A stretch of 64,000 nucleotides of DNA. It comes from Pegea sp. RAD2-039. Lineage: Eukaryota > Chordata > Thaliacea > Salpida > Salpidae. Numbering within the stretch: position 1 is the stretch's first letter; every line of letters starts with the position of its first letter. Location: contig JAQGEQ010000061.1 in NCBI GenBank assembly GCA_034620365.1, forward strand, positions 62,001 through 126,000, read 5' to 3'. Below the pieces are notes generated by a model that searched no databases, was not told where the DNA came from, and saw only the letters and a list, made by a program, of their open reading frames with translations. A program made the position numbers and the translations under genes. Shown piece by piece: positions 1 through 13,019 of the stretch.

Positions 1-1248
1 CACCTCTTGATGATTTGAACGGATTTCGACGCGACCATCTTTGTGACGTAACACAAACGCGATCTTGCAATCTGAAGATATCTTACTCTTGATCTCACGC
101 ATCAAAGAGTCTTCCAGCTGATCAAAAACATTTAAGCATTCCGTAAACGTGATCAGTTGAGCAATGACGTCATTATCGCCCGATGTCTTCATCACTCCCA
201 GATCTTCAAGCTTCGCCTCAAAGCGGATATCAGGTTTATCGATGCCGTATGACGTCATCGCTTCTTCGTAGGTCATGTGACAAAATGATTGTGGATGAAG
301 AGGTCTGGGCCACACTGCAATGACCATGTTCTGGATCATATCCATGATGTGGTTCTGATCCACAAATGACATCTCGATGTCCAATTGAGTGAATTCAAAT
401 TGACGATTCGAGTTTAAAGAGTCGTTTCTATAGCAACGCGCGATTTGAAAATAGCGATCGAAGCCCCCAACCATCAAGAGTTGTTTGAGGAGTTGGGGAC
501 TTTGTGGGAGACTGTAACATAATCCCGGAGACACAGATGAGGGCACAAGGAACTCGTTGGCGCCACCTGGTGTGAATTTGTAAAGTGTTGGAGTTTCAAT
601 TTCAACGAAATTGAGATCTTCGAGAAAGTGTCGAAAGTTAGAGATGATTTTGGATCTCAAACGAAGATTAGATTGCATTTGATTCCTTCTTAGATCTAAA
701 TATCGAAACTTCAATCTGTTATCTTCATTTGTATGAAAAAAGTCTTGAGTTTGAAACGGGAGATGAGAGCAAGTATTGAGGATCTGCAGATCTTCAGCTA
801 CAACTTCGATGCTCCCTGTTTTCAGGGATTTGTTAATCTGTTGATGAGGACGACGTATTACAGATCCTTTTACTTGCACTACAGACTCCAAGGGAAGTTT
901 CTGTGTCTTTGGGAGTAAATCAGATGATTTTGATGAATGTTTTAAAAGGACTTGAACTGATCCTGCATAATCATTCAAAATCAAGAAGCGATTTCCACGA
1001 AGATAAGAAACCCATCCACACAAAGAGACCTCTTCACCAACATGATCTTCATTAAGCTCTCCACATAAGTGAGTCTTCATTGAAAACTGGGAAGATTTTT
1101 GAGACAAAGAAAGATCATTATGAAAAGAAGATTTTGAAGACACAAATCTTGTATTTGCATATGAAGAAAAGATGGGAAGAGTTTTAAATATTCTTTTAAA
1201 CAGAATTGTTTCTTTGAAGCAATTGGTTGCCACAAACAAATATTTCAT
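1..1248 (-). CDS. DARS2: mitochondrial aspartyl-tRNA synthetase, 3' end cut by window edge
   Basis: Class II aminoacyl-tRNA synthetase that charges mitochondrial tRNA with aspartate. One uninterrupted frame of 416 codons starts at the ATG at 1248 and runs off the left edge. The first ~45 residues are basic and hydroxylated (KYLFVATNCFKETILFKRIF), as in a mitochondrial presequence. An OB-fold anticodon-binding region follows (LCGWVSYLRGNRFLILNDYAG), then class II motif 1 and the family signature TPGGANEFLVPS, YSLPQSPQLLKQLLMVGGFD and RYFQIARCYRNDSLNSNRQF (motif 2), ending in the TYEEAMTSYGIDKPDIRF stretch. The animal enzyme is about 645 residues, so roughly 230 C-terminal residues lie outside. 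No intron is seen. Two TGACGTCA octamers lie inside the coding frame (165-172 and 250-257). A splice-acceptor-like CTGTAG lies about 25 nt upstream of the ATG. Identity is confident. Confidence 0.93.
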   Translation of the reverse strand, partial: MKYLFVATNCFKETILFKRIFKTLPIFSSYANTRFVSSKSSFHNDLSLSQKSSQFSMKTHLCGELNEDHVGEEVSLCGWVSYLRGNRFLILNDYAGSVQVLLKHSSKSSDLLPKTQKLPLESVVQVKGSVIRRPHQQINKSLKTGSIEVVAEDLQILNTCSHLPFQTQDFFHTNEDNRLKFRYLDLRRNQMQSNLRLRSKIISNFRHFLEDLNFVEIETPTLYKFTPGGANEFLVPSSVSPGLCYSLPQSPQLLKQLLMVGGFDRYFQIARCYRNDSLNSNRQFEFTQLDIEMSFVDQNHIMDMIQNMVIAVWPRPLHPQSFCHMTYEEAMTSYGIDKPDIRFEAKLEDLGVMKTSGDNDVIAQLITFTECLNVFDQLEDSLMREIKSKISSDCKIAFVLRHKDGRVEIRSNHQEV

Positions 1249-2891
1249 CACAACTCAACAAATTGTTACAACACTACAGAAATATTTCAGAAATATAAAA
1301 AACTAAACAATTTTTAAGTTGATTTTATTCATACTTCTATAACTTGGATAAACTTATAAGTAAAGATAAAGCTTTGTTAGTAAAAATTTGTATAAAATTA
1401 TTTAAATATTTCAAAATAGTCTATTTATAATATAATATTCATAATAATTAAATTGTATGTACTTTACAGATAATTTTTTGAGTAATGATATGTGAGAAAT
1501 ATATATAAAAAATGTTACTATTAAATATACAAAGAAAATCATTTGAAATACTACTTTAAATAATTAAAACAAATATTATTTTTGCAAATTAAAGGCATCT
1601 GACAACTACATTTATTATAATTAGCTATTTTCTTAGTGGCAAAACACTTAATCACTTCTAAAGCTTGGCAAATACATCAAAAATTCGTTTGTCAAAAACA
1701 TCAATAAATAAATCTCTTATTTCTTCAGATGGCTCAGTAGATCTATAGTGAATTGTTACATGTTTTTAATTTGTTTTTTTTTTGCTTTTTTTATGATAAA
1801 AATGAAGTTTAAATAAAAAATGTGACATGACAAAGTTACATATGTTCTAAACTTTGAATAAACTTCTAATGATTTATTTCATATTGTATTTATTTTAAAG
1901 AACGTTATTCATCCAACTATAAAAAGAAATACTTTAAATAAATAATAAAATTATTTTAGATATTATCTTTTTTGAGCAATTTTAGTTTAGATTCATAACT
2001 GAATAGTTTTCATGAAGTAGACATAAGATTGTTACATATCGATGCTATCTTACTTGATAAATACTAGTTGGGCCAAATAGATAATTTCAGTAAGCATACT
2101 TTATATTAAGAATTGATATATCAATAGCTTGCTTATTTATAATAATATAATTCAACAAAACACCCTAAAAAACCTGAAATTAAACAAATTATAAGCATCT
2201 TTTAACATTAGCTCTTTCAATAATAGAATAAATTTATAGCTTCATGCATCTGATAGATATATAGTCATAGTACTGATAAAACAAACAAGCTTAAGGTGTG
2301 AAAATGATAGAATTACTTGAATTCACTTCTACAAAAAACATAGCAGGAAAAACAATTACCTGTAAATCACAGAAATTATTTGTAAAAACATTTGAAACTG
2401 CTGAATTATATGGAGAAGAAAATGAAAGAAATTTAAAACTTTTTTCTCAGAGTTTAAAACGCATCAGTGTTGCACTGGATGTTTGCTAAATCGATGTGAA
2501 GCTATTAGTCACACAAAGATGACCTTATTTGTTATGACTAAAAACCGATCAAAACTGTAACTAAAAGTAAAGATGAAATATACAACTATAATAACACAAA
2601 TATCTAACAGAACATTGAATAAGAGAAAACATTTGGATAAAAAGCCAAAGGTTTAAGATTAACATAAACTTATCTATTATTGACTATAAGCCTCAATGAA
2701 AAAATTTACTAATAATTCAAACAACAAGGTAGACATTGAAAGTAGCTTTTATCATTTTTCAGTTAATATATAAATTGGGTACATGAGAAAATCAGTTTTA
2801 TGATAAGAATATGCCAAAATTCAGAAGCTATTCAAAGATTATGAATAGATAAAGAGTTTGTTTATTGAAGGTTTAAACAATGAGGAACTTC
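1249..2891. other. AT-rich intergenic DNA
   Basis: No gene recognised. The sequence is low-GC with many A/T runs. A 63-codon plus-strand frame at 2298-2489 has no recognisable motif and composition like its surroundings, so I do not call it. The right end should contain the 3' UTR of the minus-strand UBE2N gene. Confidence 0.6.
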
Positions 2892-3359
2892 TTAGGAAGA
2901 AATAGATGCATACTTGGCTGTCCAATCTTTAGCAGTGCTAATAGCACGGCTTTCATTAAACTTCCAGATCTCAGCTACATCATTATCCAATGGATCATCT
3001 GGATTAGGAGCAGATAAAAGAGCCTGAATTGAGAGAAGAACAGTTCTCATTTGAAGAGCTGGACTCCATTTATCTTTCAAAATATCCAAACAAATTCTGC
3101 CAAGTTTATCAATATTGGGATGATAAATCTTAGTCAAGAATCGCACTTTTGGTGCAGCCATTGGATAATCTTCTGGAAGAAAAAGCTCTAATTTAAAATG
3201 ACCTCCTTCAAAAGGAGAATCTTCAGGTCCTTGAATAGCCACATGAAAATATCTCAGATTATGTTCATCAGGCAACACCTCAATCCCTGGTACAGGTTCA
3301 GTCTTTAAACGTTGAGTTTCTTTTATAATTCTTCGAGATAAACCTTGATTATGAGCCAT
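2892..3359 (-). CDS. UBE2N: ubiquitin-conjugating enzyme E2 N (Ubc13), intronless
   Basis: E2 enzyme that, with a UEV partner, builds Lys63-linked ubiquitin chains in DNA-damage tolerance and inflammatory signalling. The 155-residue product is close to the usual ~152. The UBC fold is complete: [12 protein letters not shown] helix, [18 protein letters not shown], the HPN motif in [20 protein letters not shown] with the catalytic Cys, then [20 protein letters not shown] and a C-terminal helix. I chose the ATG at 3359 because the frame extends 40 codons further 5' only into AT-rich sequence unlike the family. Metazoan UBE2N genes usually have introns; none is present here, so an intron-loss or retroposed copy is possible, although every key residue is intact. 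A TTTTTTAG acceptor-like site lies 29 nt upstream of the ATG. Confidence 0.96.
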   Translation of the reverse strand: MAHNQGLSRRIIKETQRLKTEPVPGIEVLPDEHNLRYFHVAIQGPEDSPFEGGHFKLELFLPEDYPMAAPKVRFLTKIYHPNIDKLGRICLDILKDKWSPALQMRTVLLSIQALLSAPNPDDPLDNDVAEIWKFNESRAISTAKDWTAKYASISS

Positions 3360-4879
3360 GATGTTTAACAAAAAATTTACCAAGTAAACTAAAAAATATG
3401 AAAAAGTTTTATCAAATGTTGTAATAATTTCAAGAAAATTTATAAGAGTTGTAAAAAGGTAATGAGAAAGTAAATCCAACTTTCAAAGATATGATAATAC
3501 AAATTAAATTTTTATAAGTTTTGACTCAAAATATATGTAAATATCAAATTGAAAATGAACAAATTAAAAAATTATAAATAACGCTACTAATACCTTATAT
3601 CATGAAAAAATTATATGTCTTATAACAAAATTTATTTATATTTTAATCAGCAATTTTAGCAAAATATTATTGTAACCACAATTTAAATGAAACAATAACT
3701 TTACAAATGTTCAATCTTAAGTAAAAAGTATTCAAATATAGAGAGGTGGGAAAAAATTTGTTTCAAAGTATTGCTTTATATTAACAATTTTTAGCAGACA
3801 ATCAACATAAGCTTTAATTTTTTTTAAATTAAATGCATAAATAAATTTTAACTCTATTACCAACATTGTAATGTACTATTACAAATTTATAAATATTTTA
3901 TAAAATTGATAAATTAATTTTTCATATATATAAAATATTTCTTTAAAGTTTGATTACACAACTTTTCTGCAAAAGTTTGCTTTTCAAATAATTGACAACT
4001 AATTTTTTAACCTCAATTATGTTAGCTAAGTTTAAAAATATATTTTTTAAATAAAAGAAAAACAAATTTGAGAAATCTATTATATAAAGTACTTTAGCTT
4101 GAAGGCGGTAATGAATTATGATCGAAAAGTATAATATGTAAACGACCACTTTATCAAAGACCAATTTATCGTAGCGTCCCAGTAAATAAATAATTTAGCC
4201 ATAAAAACCAAATTACAGATTGTTATTAAAGCAAATTTTACAATCTAAAGCAGTTTTTAACTAAATTAAGACACTATTAATAGATAATTGCTTTTTCTTA
4301 ATTCCCAAAAATAAGCTTTATATTGTTTTGATCATAACTATAATATACTCAACTGTTTTTCCAAATAAAGTGCAGATAAGCGTATAGATGCACATATAGT
4401 GGTAGTATTTCAAGACTATAAGATAGAGCATCAAATATGCGAGCGATACATTAAGAAATAGGAACAGAAGGAAGAATGTTAGAATATAGTCACAGTTTAT
4501 TGGTCTTTTGGTCAGCAGGTTCGTGCCGCTTTTTTTTACAAAGGTATGATGAATGAAATTACTATGTGACAGTGGAACTCTTATCTAACTTAATCGTTCT
4601 TCTTAAATCTGCAGTGTCGGCTCTGGATTGGCTTACGAAAGATAAGCGTATGCAAAAAATCATCAATATCAATAAACATCTTAAGCTTAATTTTTTAATT
4701 AATTTATCAATTTAATTTGTTTTAGCTTAATTGCAGTGCAACAACAGCACTAAGTAAATCAGACATTAAACAAGAATTTGGTTAATTCTTGCATGACTTA
4801 AAGCAATATTCAACTTAGCTTAACTCACGATGATCCAAAATACAATCTAACAAGTATGATATTATGAAAGCATTTGTTT
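3360..4879. other. AT-rich intergenic DNA
   Basis: No supported gene. Very AT-rich to about 4.3 kb, then slightly more mixed composition leading into a retroelement relic. A 73-codon minus-strand frame at 3943-4164 is low complexity and is not called. Confidence 0.55.
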
Positions 4880-5110
4880 TTGATGTATGATTCATATCTA
4901 ACTAGACCTTCAGCCTTTTCTGGTCTTATTGCAATGTCAGACGACTTTCTAATTATCACAGAAGATTGTAGCTTTGAATCGGTTCATTGTAGTCATCAAA
5001 ACCTTGTTGACAACTTATTTAGTGTTAAGCTGCAACTATAGCCTCAGGTTTATATTTTAAAGTCAAACATTACTTGCAAGTATTGGATGGAATCAATAGT
5101 GTTGTTGACT
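4880..5110 (+). mobile_element. decayed LTR-retrotransposon (Ty3/gypsy-type) reverse-transcriptase fragment
   Basis: Plus-strand translation around 4939-5100 reads SDDFLIITEDCSFESVHC, then SHQNLVDNLFSVKLQL, a stop, then PQVYILKSNITCKYWMESI. This follows the gypsy-type palm pattern: a DD box followed by hydrophobics, a spaced His, a helix ending in Lys-Leu-x-Leu, x-Pro-x, then a Lys/Cys segment before the usual YLGH position. The first residue of the YxDD box is altered, an in-frame stop interrupts it, and no flanking domains are recognisable, so it is a dead remnant. Clade assignment rests on spacing only. Confidence 0.45.
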
Positions 5111-6322
5111 GTAAAAGATGATTGCCATCTTACCATGCAGCTGCGTATTTCTATTAACAGCAAAATCAATCGAAAGCTTTAATCTATTTTGTTAGCTAAA
5201 ATTCATATAACTAACAACTCGCGAGAGAAATTGGTCGATAATTTATTGTCCCTTTTTGTGAACTAAGATAACGATAGAACTCTTCCATTGAATACTAGAA
5301 GGTAGCAAAAATGTTTGAATCTCGGCTTTAAGAGTAATATTCATCTAAATTTCATATTTTGTTCGCTCGTAGTTTACTTTGTATAATTTTGTGAATTTGT
5401 TGTATAAAAGATTTCATTAAATAATTGTTTAATATGAAACGGGTGGAGAGTGTTTAGTAAAACAAACCCTGGAATATAATTGGTCAGAATTTGTCTTATA
5501 AAAACTGCAAACATATCCATTATGTATGAACTCTCAATTTCAGGATAGATAAGGTTTATCTTTTAAAAGTTGGCTCTATAGAAGCTAGAATAGCGCAATA
5601 ATTTATGACAAATATAAGCCATATACAGATGGATTAAATTGAACTATAAAAGAAATAACAAAATGGTCATAAGGTGGAAGAGAATAAAGATTTAACTGAA
5701 CAGGATTATAATTTGCTAAGCCCTGGGGTAAATATCTTAAATATTGTTGATGTTCAGCGCTATGCATTTTATAAGAAATAAAATAGTATATGCATTCAAA
5801 CAAAGGTTATGAATAGTTTCAAATTTTCTGATAAAAAATAGAAATTAGCATAAATTCAAAGATTTTGCTGAAAGTAGATCTATCCTTTTTTCAATAATTA
5901 CTCGAAAATTAAAAAGTGTGAGATTGCAACGAATTAAAAAATAGTATCCAGAAACACAATTCACTCCGATTCTATTTCGAGCATGTATTTAAGAATTTCG
6001 AAATACACGTTTTTCATAAATAACACGATTGCTAGTTTTAAGCAAACTGAAACCCAAACAAAAGCACACCAGCAATTATCTAACCAACTCGATTAAGCAG
6101 AAATCCATGATTGGCTTACAGTGATATCTGTTCTAGGATGTTTAGTTAACGTTCTTTCTATCAAAGTGTTGTTCAAGAAAACTTTAAATATTTTTGAGGA
6201 ACTGAAAATGCCATCTTCTATTTACAATCGCAAAAATTGTCTATTGGAATATTCAAAACTAGCTACAGAGAACATAGAATGAAAAGGCAAGGTAGATTAT
6301 TAAATAAAGGTGCAAGTAGGAG
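5111..6322. other. intergenic DNA, possibly more retroelement debris
   Basis: No gene supported. A 66-codon minus-strand frame at 5603-5803 contains YLPQGLANYN, which vaguely resembles a reverse-transcriptase LPQG segment, but it is isolated and on the opposite strand to the nearby relic. The right end is the 3' side of UBE2O. Confidence 0.4.
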
Positions 6323-9300
6323 CTAATGGGAATTCAAATTTGCGAGGAAGCCTTTTTCTTTCGCAACGGATTCTAATTTTTTAAGTTTATCCTGGAGTCC
6401 AACAATGACTCCCCGAGATAAAGTGAGAAGAGGAAAACCACTAAGATCGCTAAGATCTTTTTCTAAGTTATCACAATCAATAGAAGCTTCCAGCAGGACT
6501 TTGCATCTTGCAATAAATCGAGGCATCAAATCGGAGATGATAGATCGGCAGTCCTGATTATCAAAAGGCTGAGGAGTTTTCTCTACAAAGGTGGTCATAT
6601 GTTGAACCATTCTCAACACCACCTGGACATATGAATGATAGATTTGAAATGAAACTTAATTATTTACCATTTCATTATAATATCGACTCCCGGTCAGTCC
6701 TGACGGTGTACCTCGTTGATGTTCGTAACCAGCTTCATTGAAATAGGGCTCTTTATTAAGGATCAGACCTACAAGATCTTGATTAGATCAATCTGATTGA
6801 GATCATCTGAAGAACAAACCTTGAATTGATAGCAACACCTGAAGGATACTAGATTCTTTGGTCCAATTTTCATTTCCCTGAAACATGAGATGGTAAAATT
6901 GGAAATTAATATTTTCAATTGCGTCACCTCTCCTGACCAGGTACCAAGCAAGCTGACACAGACTGTCCCATTTTCATATAAATTCGGATTTAACCGAGGA
7001 CCCATTGAAACGAAATGAACAACAGGAGGTACATTGGGATAATGGGGTGGGAAAAAGAGTTCAAAAGCAAACAGTCCGTCTCTGAAGGGCGTGTTGTCTG
7101 GACCAGCAATTAATGCTGACATTAAATCCTTTGTAAAAAAATCCAATTAAATTTCAAAGTGATAAAAGTGGAAAATTATTGAAATAAAATCAACCAATCA
7201 CCATTCGATCAGCGTACGCGCGCACAAAGACACCATTTGGGAGCGAGTTGGAAAAGAGTCTGATGTCTCTACGACGAGCTCTCATGAATGGTTTGTCAAT
7301 GACATGTTGTTCACAGCTGTAGAACTTGTGACTAGTCGGAGCAGAGTTGAGAATTTCAAATTGAGCGAGACCTGCTCATAATGAAATGATCAAATAAATG
7401 ATGAAGATCTTTAAGGAGCAACCTGGATTGTTTTTGACAACTTCTAGAAACGATGAGTCCTCATCTTCAACAGTTGCATCATCTTCTATTGCTTCTTCAG
7501 TTTTGGAATCTTCAGTAGATGCTTCAGCGTTTGAATCCGCAAACATCATCGAGGAGGTATCCTCTAATTTACCAATCTCAACTTCATATCCCATATGATC
7601 CATATCAGTGATCCGATCTTCATTTTCCTCATCTGTACTGAGAGTAATCCAACTCATATCACTATCATAAGTGGTGTCACTCATATGTTCGCTGTAATTC
7701 GCGTTTTCGTCGTTGTAGATCAGCACTTCCTGTATCAGGCATCAGTTACATCAGATACTGGTTTCATATTTTGGACTCACAGTGGGAAAGACTTCAGTAA
7801 TGGTATCATAGAGCCACTTGACGCGAATCTTACCCTCAGTTGTCACTCTCAACACCTGTCCAAACGTCTGGGTAGGCCGGAAGTTATCGGGATCGAGTCC
7901 TGGGCCTAATCGGAAGACAGTATCGGAGATGACAAACCGATAATCGGGGTTGGCTTTGAGGTCGTATGTGGTGACCTACAAGACAAGTTGAAGAATTCAG
8001 ATGTAGACGGATTTCAAACTAACTTCTTCATTCTCCAGTCTCTCGTGATGAAGATCTTTGCAAGTGAACCACTGAACCTCCGCCATTCGCTTCTTGCTGA
8101 AAAACTTCTGGACCACACCATACTTGAACATATCCAGAGGTTTCGCTGAAAAGATGCAAAGATCATGAAAAGATCTTGATCCTAAAGATGAAGACTACTT
8201 GATTCTCGAGTATCAACTACAAAGTCTCCGGGAAAAAAATCGTTTTCGTTGATGGCATCTGGGGGCGTGAGAGATGTAGACGAGATGTTCGAAACGATGG
8301 TTGAATCCTGCCACTGTACGGTGACATTAGTCCGCGGCATCGCGATTTCGATTGTAACTCTGAGAATTTCAGTTTAAAAAAGGAGCTGGTAGGATAAGGC
8401 TCTGACCTTTGACCCGCAAAGTAGCGGACTTTAGGGTCGGCTTGAAACGTGATGTTCTTGAAATAAGGAATATCGAAAGCTGTTTTGTTGATCTTGCGTT
8501 TATGAGGCATCATCCACTAAATCGAATTTGATCGAGATTACATTTCCTTTCTATTTGTTTTGTAATTACCTTTCGATTAGATAACTTCATAAACTTGTGT
8601 TTAGAATGTGGACGCTCAAAATGAAGAACAAATGGACTTTCGTGTTGACACTCTTTGATATATTTGGGGATTTTTTTTATACAACTTGACTTGATCAGCA
8701 TTTTTGTGGGTAAGATCTTCCTGATGAAGATGAAAAAGAGTTTGTGATGAAATTGAGAAGAGATTAAGAGACTTACTTAATTTCTGAAATTGTAGCTGAT
8801 GAGATTTTTTTGATATCGATTCGGACAAGAAAAGATTTGTCATAAAGTTTCTGTCCGAAGATTTTTACACGTGCTGACTAAAACAACATCAAAGTGTTTC
8901 CAAATTTGTTTTCAAAAACATTTTGCATTTTACAAATTGGAAACCTTCTTACTTCATACAAGAAACTTTTTGATTTTGCATCATCTTCTTCAATTGGACT
9001 CATAGTGTCCTCACTTTCAACAGAGGCAGCAACTTTATCATTTGCTGCTTTTATCTCCACTTTCAAATTCTTTGGTTTTTTATCGATTGATTTGGAAGTT
9101 GAGGCTGATTTTTCAGATTTTTTTGGTTCAGCGTCTCGAAGTATACCTCTTATCGATTTGCTATAACTGAAGCTATCCGATAAACTTGCTTTCTTACTCC
9201 TTCACAAATAGTTGCGAGCAATTAATTGACGTCGCCTACACAAATGTCGCCAACATCCACTTATTTTATTAAGAAAATACAAATTGAAAAAGTCGATGGC

Positions 9301-11401
9301 TCGTAAACCTCCTAGCAGATAACATGAAATGATGATCAGACTTACTCTTTCCAATCATCTGAGTCATCTGATGAAGAGTCTCCATCTATAAAAGATTTCA
9401 CAAATTTTAGTTTTAATTGTTTGAAAAATTGTCAAGAAATTTGAGGAGTTTTTGATGAGGATTCTACTATCGAGGAGTCACATACAACAAGGAAAGCTAG
9501 ATGAAGTAAATGAAGATTTTCTAAATGGTTCAGGAACCTCGTTTTGACATCAGCAATCGATGTGATCTTCTTTTGGTCACAGTTGAAGATCCACTGGATT
9601 TTCTATTGAAGAAACTTCTGATTACTCAAATATCTTTGATGATCCTACCCACCTCCTGTGCTTTCTATCCACGGACTCAGTTCGCTGATTCCTCCGACGT
9701 CTGCATCAACACAAATGATTTGATTCTAGTCGGCATCCGGCTTACAATAAAATCCTTGAAACTTACGTCAGTTTTCGCTTTCGTTTTTTCTGAGGTTTAT
9801 TCAATTCTTTTACATCATCTTCAGTGAGAATATACCAAAAACGAGCTCCTAGTGAGTTAAAGTCCCGATTTGAGATACTCAGATTCCGGATCCTGTACAC
9901 AAAACTCTTTCAGCTGTTCATCCAACATCAGAAGATCAAAAACAGACCATCTCAGGTTTTGGGAAACAATCACACTAGGTGGCGGCTCATCTAATGGAAT
10001 ACCTTTGAAGACTTCCGAATTGTCTCCACCCACCGCGTTTACTCCAGAACTTTGAATCCAACGAACCTTCAATGCACTCATCTCTATCTAATAGATTGAA
10101 GGAAGATTTAAAAGATCTTAGTGAAGTAGGAAGTTGAGAGACATACCCCCTCCACAAGTACTTTCACCTTCATCTTATTGCTGGGAGTTTTATCAAAATT
10201 GATAAAGTTGATTATCTTTTGGGACATAAGCAAGGCTTGTCCAGGATAATACTCACCACATCCAGACTGATGTCTCTGAAATGATATGTGATTGAAGGAT
10301 TGAAGAGGTAGATGATACTTACTTTATCACTTTTATGTGGAAAAGGATCTTCGACACAGTTGGATTTATTGAGTAGACTTTCAGGTATACAACCTCTGAA
10401 AAGTGGAAAAGTCAAAATCAATTAGACATAAAAATCAAATCACCTTTCACCACTGGTGCATTTCAAGGAAAGTATTCGTTCAACAGCAAGTGCTTCACCA
10501 ATCCATGGTCCATAAGCAACAATCTCACCACAAGCCACCGGCTGATTTGAATTATATATCAAAAAAATATCAGTGAAAAAGTTGTAGAAATTCTTATCGT
10601 GAATGACAATCAGTAAAATAACATAAATATCACTGATAAATATCACTGATAAATATCTATTGTGGAAATTAATAAACTAAAATGATTTTAAAGATAAAAT
10701 ATAAAATTTTCTTAAAATGAACTCATACCGATATAAAATTCATTTTTTTAACTGAAATATTTTTTAATCTTTTATCTGTTCCGACAATATCACAGTCTGC
10801 AACAGTGTTTGCTTCCAATACAGTCCCGAGCTGTTTAAATAAACTTTGTTTAGAATATTAATTCATTTCAACTATTCATAATTCTTGTAAGAAAAACATT
10901 CACTGAACAAATTTCTCAAATTACTTTCTAGTTGTTTATTTCCTTATTATTAAAATTTCAAAAGCAACAAAACACTACTGAGAAAAGATAATAACAATTT
11001 TACTTGTTCTTGATCTTTATAAACAATATCCTTTGGCATAAGGACTCGATTTAATACTTCAAGCTGCAAAACAACATTTTCATGATAAGTTGCAACTTCT
11101 TATATTAGACGAATCTTTCTTACTTCTGTTTCTTTCACTTCTTCACCTAGACCATCTGGGTACCATTCTACATACACGTGGCCCTGTTCTACGCCCCAGT
11201 CATCTTCATTATCACCTGTTTAAAATTTATTTACTATCACCTTAATACATAAATTATTTCTACAAAAAAAAGCCAAGTACAAATCCAAAATATAAAATTT
11301 AATAAGAACTTACTATAACTTTGAATCACTTCACCAAGTTTGAAATCACCATTAACTCTTTGACCGACCAAGTCATCAACAAGAGCAGAATTTTTTTCCA
11401 T
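6323..11401 (-). CDS. UBE2O: E3-independent E2 ubiquitin-conjugating enzyme UBE2O, many exons
   Basis: Large hybrid E2/E3 that ubiquitinates ribosomal and other orphan proteins. The ATG at 11401 begins MEKNSALVDDLVGQRVNGDF. Collinear family blocks follow: VYVEWYPDGLGEEVKETE (11.2 kb), RVLMPKDIVYKD, a block reading IVAYGPWIGEALAVERI, GEYYPGQALLMSQKI (10.2 kb), PPPSVIVSQNLRWSVFD (9.95 kb), a Lys-rich tract, VQWQDSTIVSNISS then ENDFFPGDFVVDTRE (8.2-8.3 kb), YGVVQKFFSKKRMAEVQWF (8.1 kb) and an acidic linker (7.4-7.7 kb). The UBC domain starts at ALIAGPDNTPFRDGLFAFEL. It has the family's NPNLYENGTVCVSLLGTWSG with the catalytic Cys, then ENWTKESSILQVLLSIQGLI, and EPYFNEAGYEHQRG. The last exon (6622-6323) ends in a Leu-rich helix and a stop. 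At least 15 exons are needed. Shorter at the N-terminus than the ~1290-residue vertebrate protein. Single exon ends are less certain than identity. Confidence 0.9.
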
Positions 11402-12317
11402 TTGAAGTAAATACAGTACAACTTATTTCTAAATAAGATCTATAAACAATCAAAAGTATAAAAAAGAAAGAAACTTTAACAAGGTTAATATAAATTCATA
11501 TCTGGAAAGTATTTTAAATACATCAAGCTTAACAATAGAAATTAGATAAATAAAATTATGAATAAATTTTTATTGAAGTTAAAATTAGTTACTGAAAGCA
11601 AATTGTTTATTGATATCTAAGAATAAATCAAGTATAAGTTATGACAAGTTTGAAGAAACTCATTTTAACAAATTATATTAGTTTTAGCTTGCAAACGTTG
11701 CATACAACTTTACCATTAGATAGAAAATAAATTACTTAAATGGCCCACTGATAAAAAAACTTCTAGATTTATTTTTTTAAGATTTAACATCAAACTAGCT
11801 GAAGTTAAATAGAGATTTTATGTTAGCATAGAGCAATAATGTTGAAGGCTAGAAGATCCCCTAACTTATAATCAATAATATAAGAACACAGCAGCGATAA
11901 AAAAAATTAAACATAAGGCGACAAAATTTACTTTTAAATCAAAATAATTTATAAGTAGGAAACATATTGAATGGTGACGTAAATTAACAATATATAGGAT
12001 AGATTGTCATAAAAAGTAACTTGGTAATAAGGCTTAAAGACTTGACATTAGTAGTTTGTGAAATTGTACTTTTATTAATTTGGCTTATAAAATCGATTTA
12101 AATACATTTACACTATTATATCATAAAGTAAATATTATATTTAAAAAAAAAATTATAATCATAAAATTCATGACTGTATACCTAAATATCATTCATACTT
12201 AATAAATATGATTGGATTTTCTTTCATTTTGATTTGTTTTAAGATTAAAAAGTTAATCTTGATTAAATAAAAAGTTTAAATTAAATGAAAAAAGTAAACA
12301 CAAAAAACAATCTCACT
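11402..12317. other. AT-rich intergenic DNA upstream of UBE2O
   Basis: No gene seen. A TTATTTAG acceptor-like site lies 27 nt upstream of the UBE2O start codon, so the 5' UTR may be spliced. The rest is A/T-run sequence without recognisable motifs. Confidence 0.5.
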
Positions 12318-13010
12318 TATAATAATAATAATAGGGCCTGCTTCGGCCGAGAACGACCATGAAGGATGTGCTCTCAGTGAAGATGTTAAAAAAGTAGCAA
12401 AGCAGAGCACACTGAAATGCGGAGGAAAGCAAGAAATAGTGAAATAGAATAGAAAAAAATCCTTTTGGGGGTTTCTTTCTTTTCTTTGAGGCTGTTTTTT
12501 TATCTTTATTTCAGTTGTTTACGAGGTAGGGAGCGCCATTCGGAAAAAATCCCAAAGAGCGTTGGGGCGAGAATACATCCCTGTTTTAATACACTTTTAA
12601 TAGTGAATGGTATAGAGCAGCTTCCGTCGTACGTTGCCTCAGTGCTCATGTGAAATAATTTCAACATATTGAAGAAGCTTGGTGGGCAGCCAATCTTCAA
12701 CAGTATCGAGAACAGATCTTCCCTACTAACGAGGTCAAAAGCTTTAAGGTCGATCCACGCGATATACAATGGACTGTTTTTTTTTGCATTTTCCTGTAAT
12801 TGGCGTACAAAAAAGATCATTCCCATGATTGAGCGTTTTGATCCGAAACCGCTTTTTGGGTTCTGGATGTATCCTTTCAGCTAGTATTTGTAGGCGAGGA
12901 AGTAGCACACGAGCGAATGCTTTGCCTATAATGCTAAGCAAAGGTATTCCTGTATAGTGGTTGCAATCGCGCCTGGTACTCTTGTTTTTGTACAACTTTA
13001 TGATCAAATT
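12318..13010 (-). mobile_element. decayed non-LTR retrotransposon (LINE), reverse-transcriptase fragment with 3' tail
   Basis: The minus strand encodes YTGIPLLSIIGKAFARVLLP, a frameshift near 12.8 kb, then MGMIFFVRQLQENAKKNSPL, YIAWIDLKAFDLVSREDLF, ILLKIGCPPSFFNML, and KSVLKQGCILAPTLFGIF. These are the fingers and palm of a LINE reverse transcriptase (the IDLxKAFD and VKQGCxLAPTLF signatures). The frame dies before the YADD box. Downstream on the same strand, GGCCGAAGCAGGCCC leads into a (TAT)n microsatellite at 12318-12334, as at the 3' end of several LINE families, so the copy looks internally deleted but 3'-complete. Clade is not resolved. Confidence 0.8.
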
Positions 13011-13019
13011 GAAATGGCA

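Noticed and set aside
5603-5803. Minus-strand frame with YLPQGLANYN, resembling a reverse-transcriptase LPQG segment
   Set aside because: Isolated, in AT-rich DNA, on the opposite strand to the gypsy-like relic, and with no adjoining domain.
7398-7909. Plus-strand frames of 66 and 104 codons opposite UBE2O
   Set aside because: They are antisense to well-supported UBE2O exons; the minus strand carries the family motifs.
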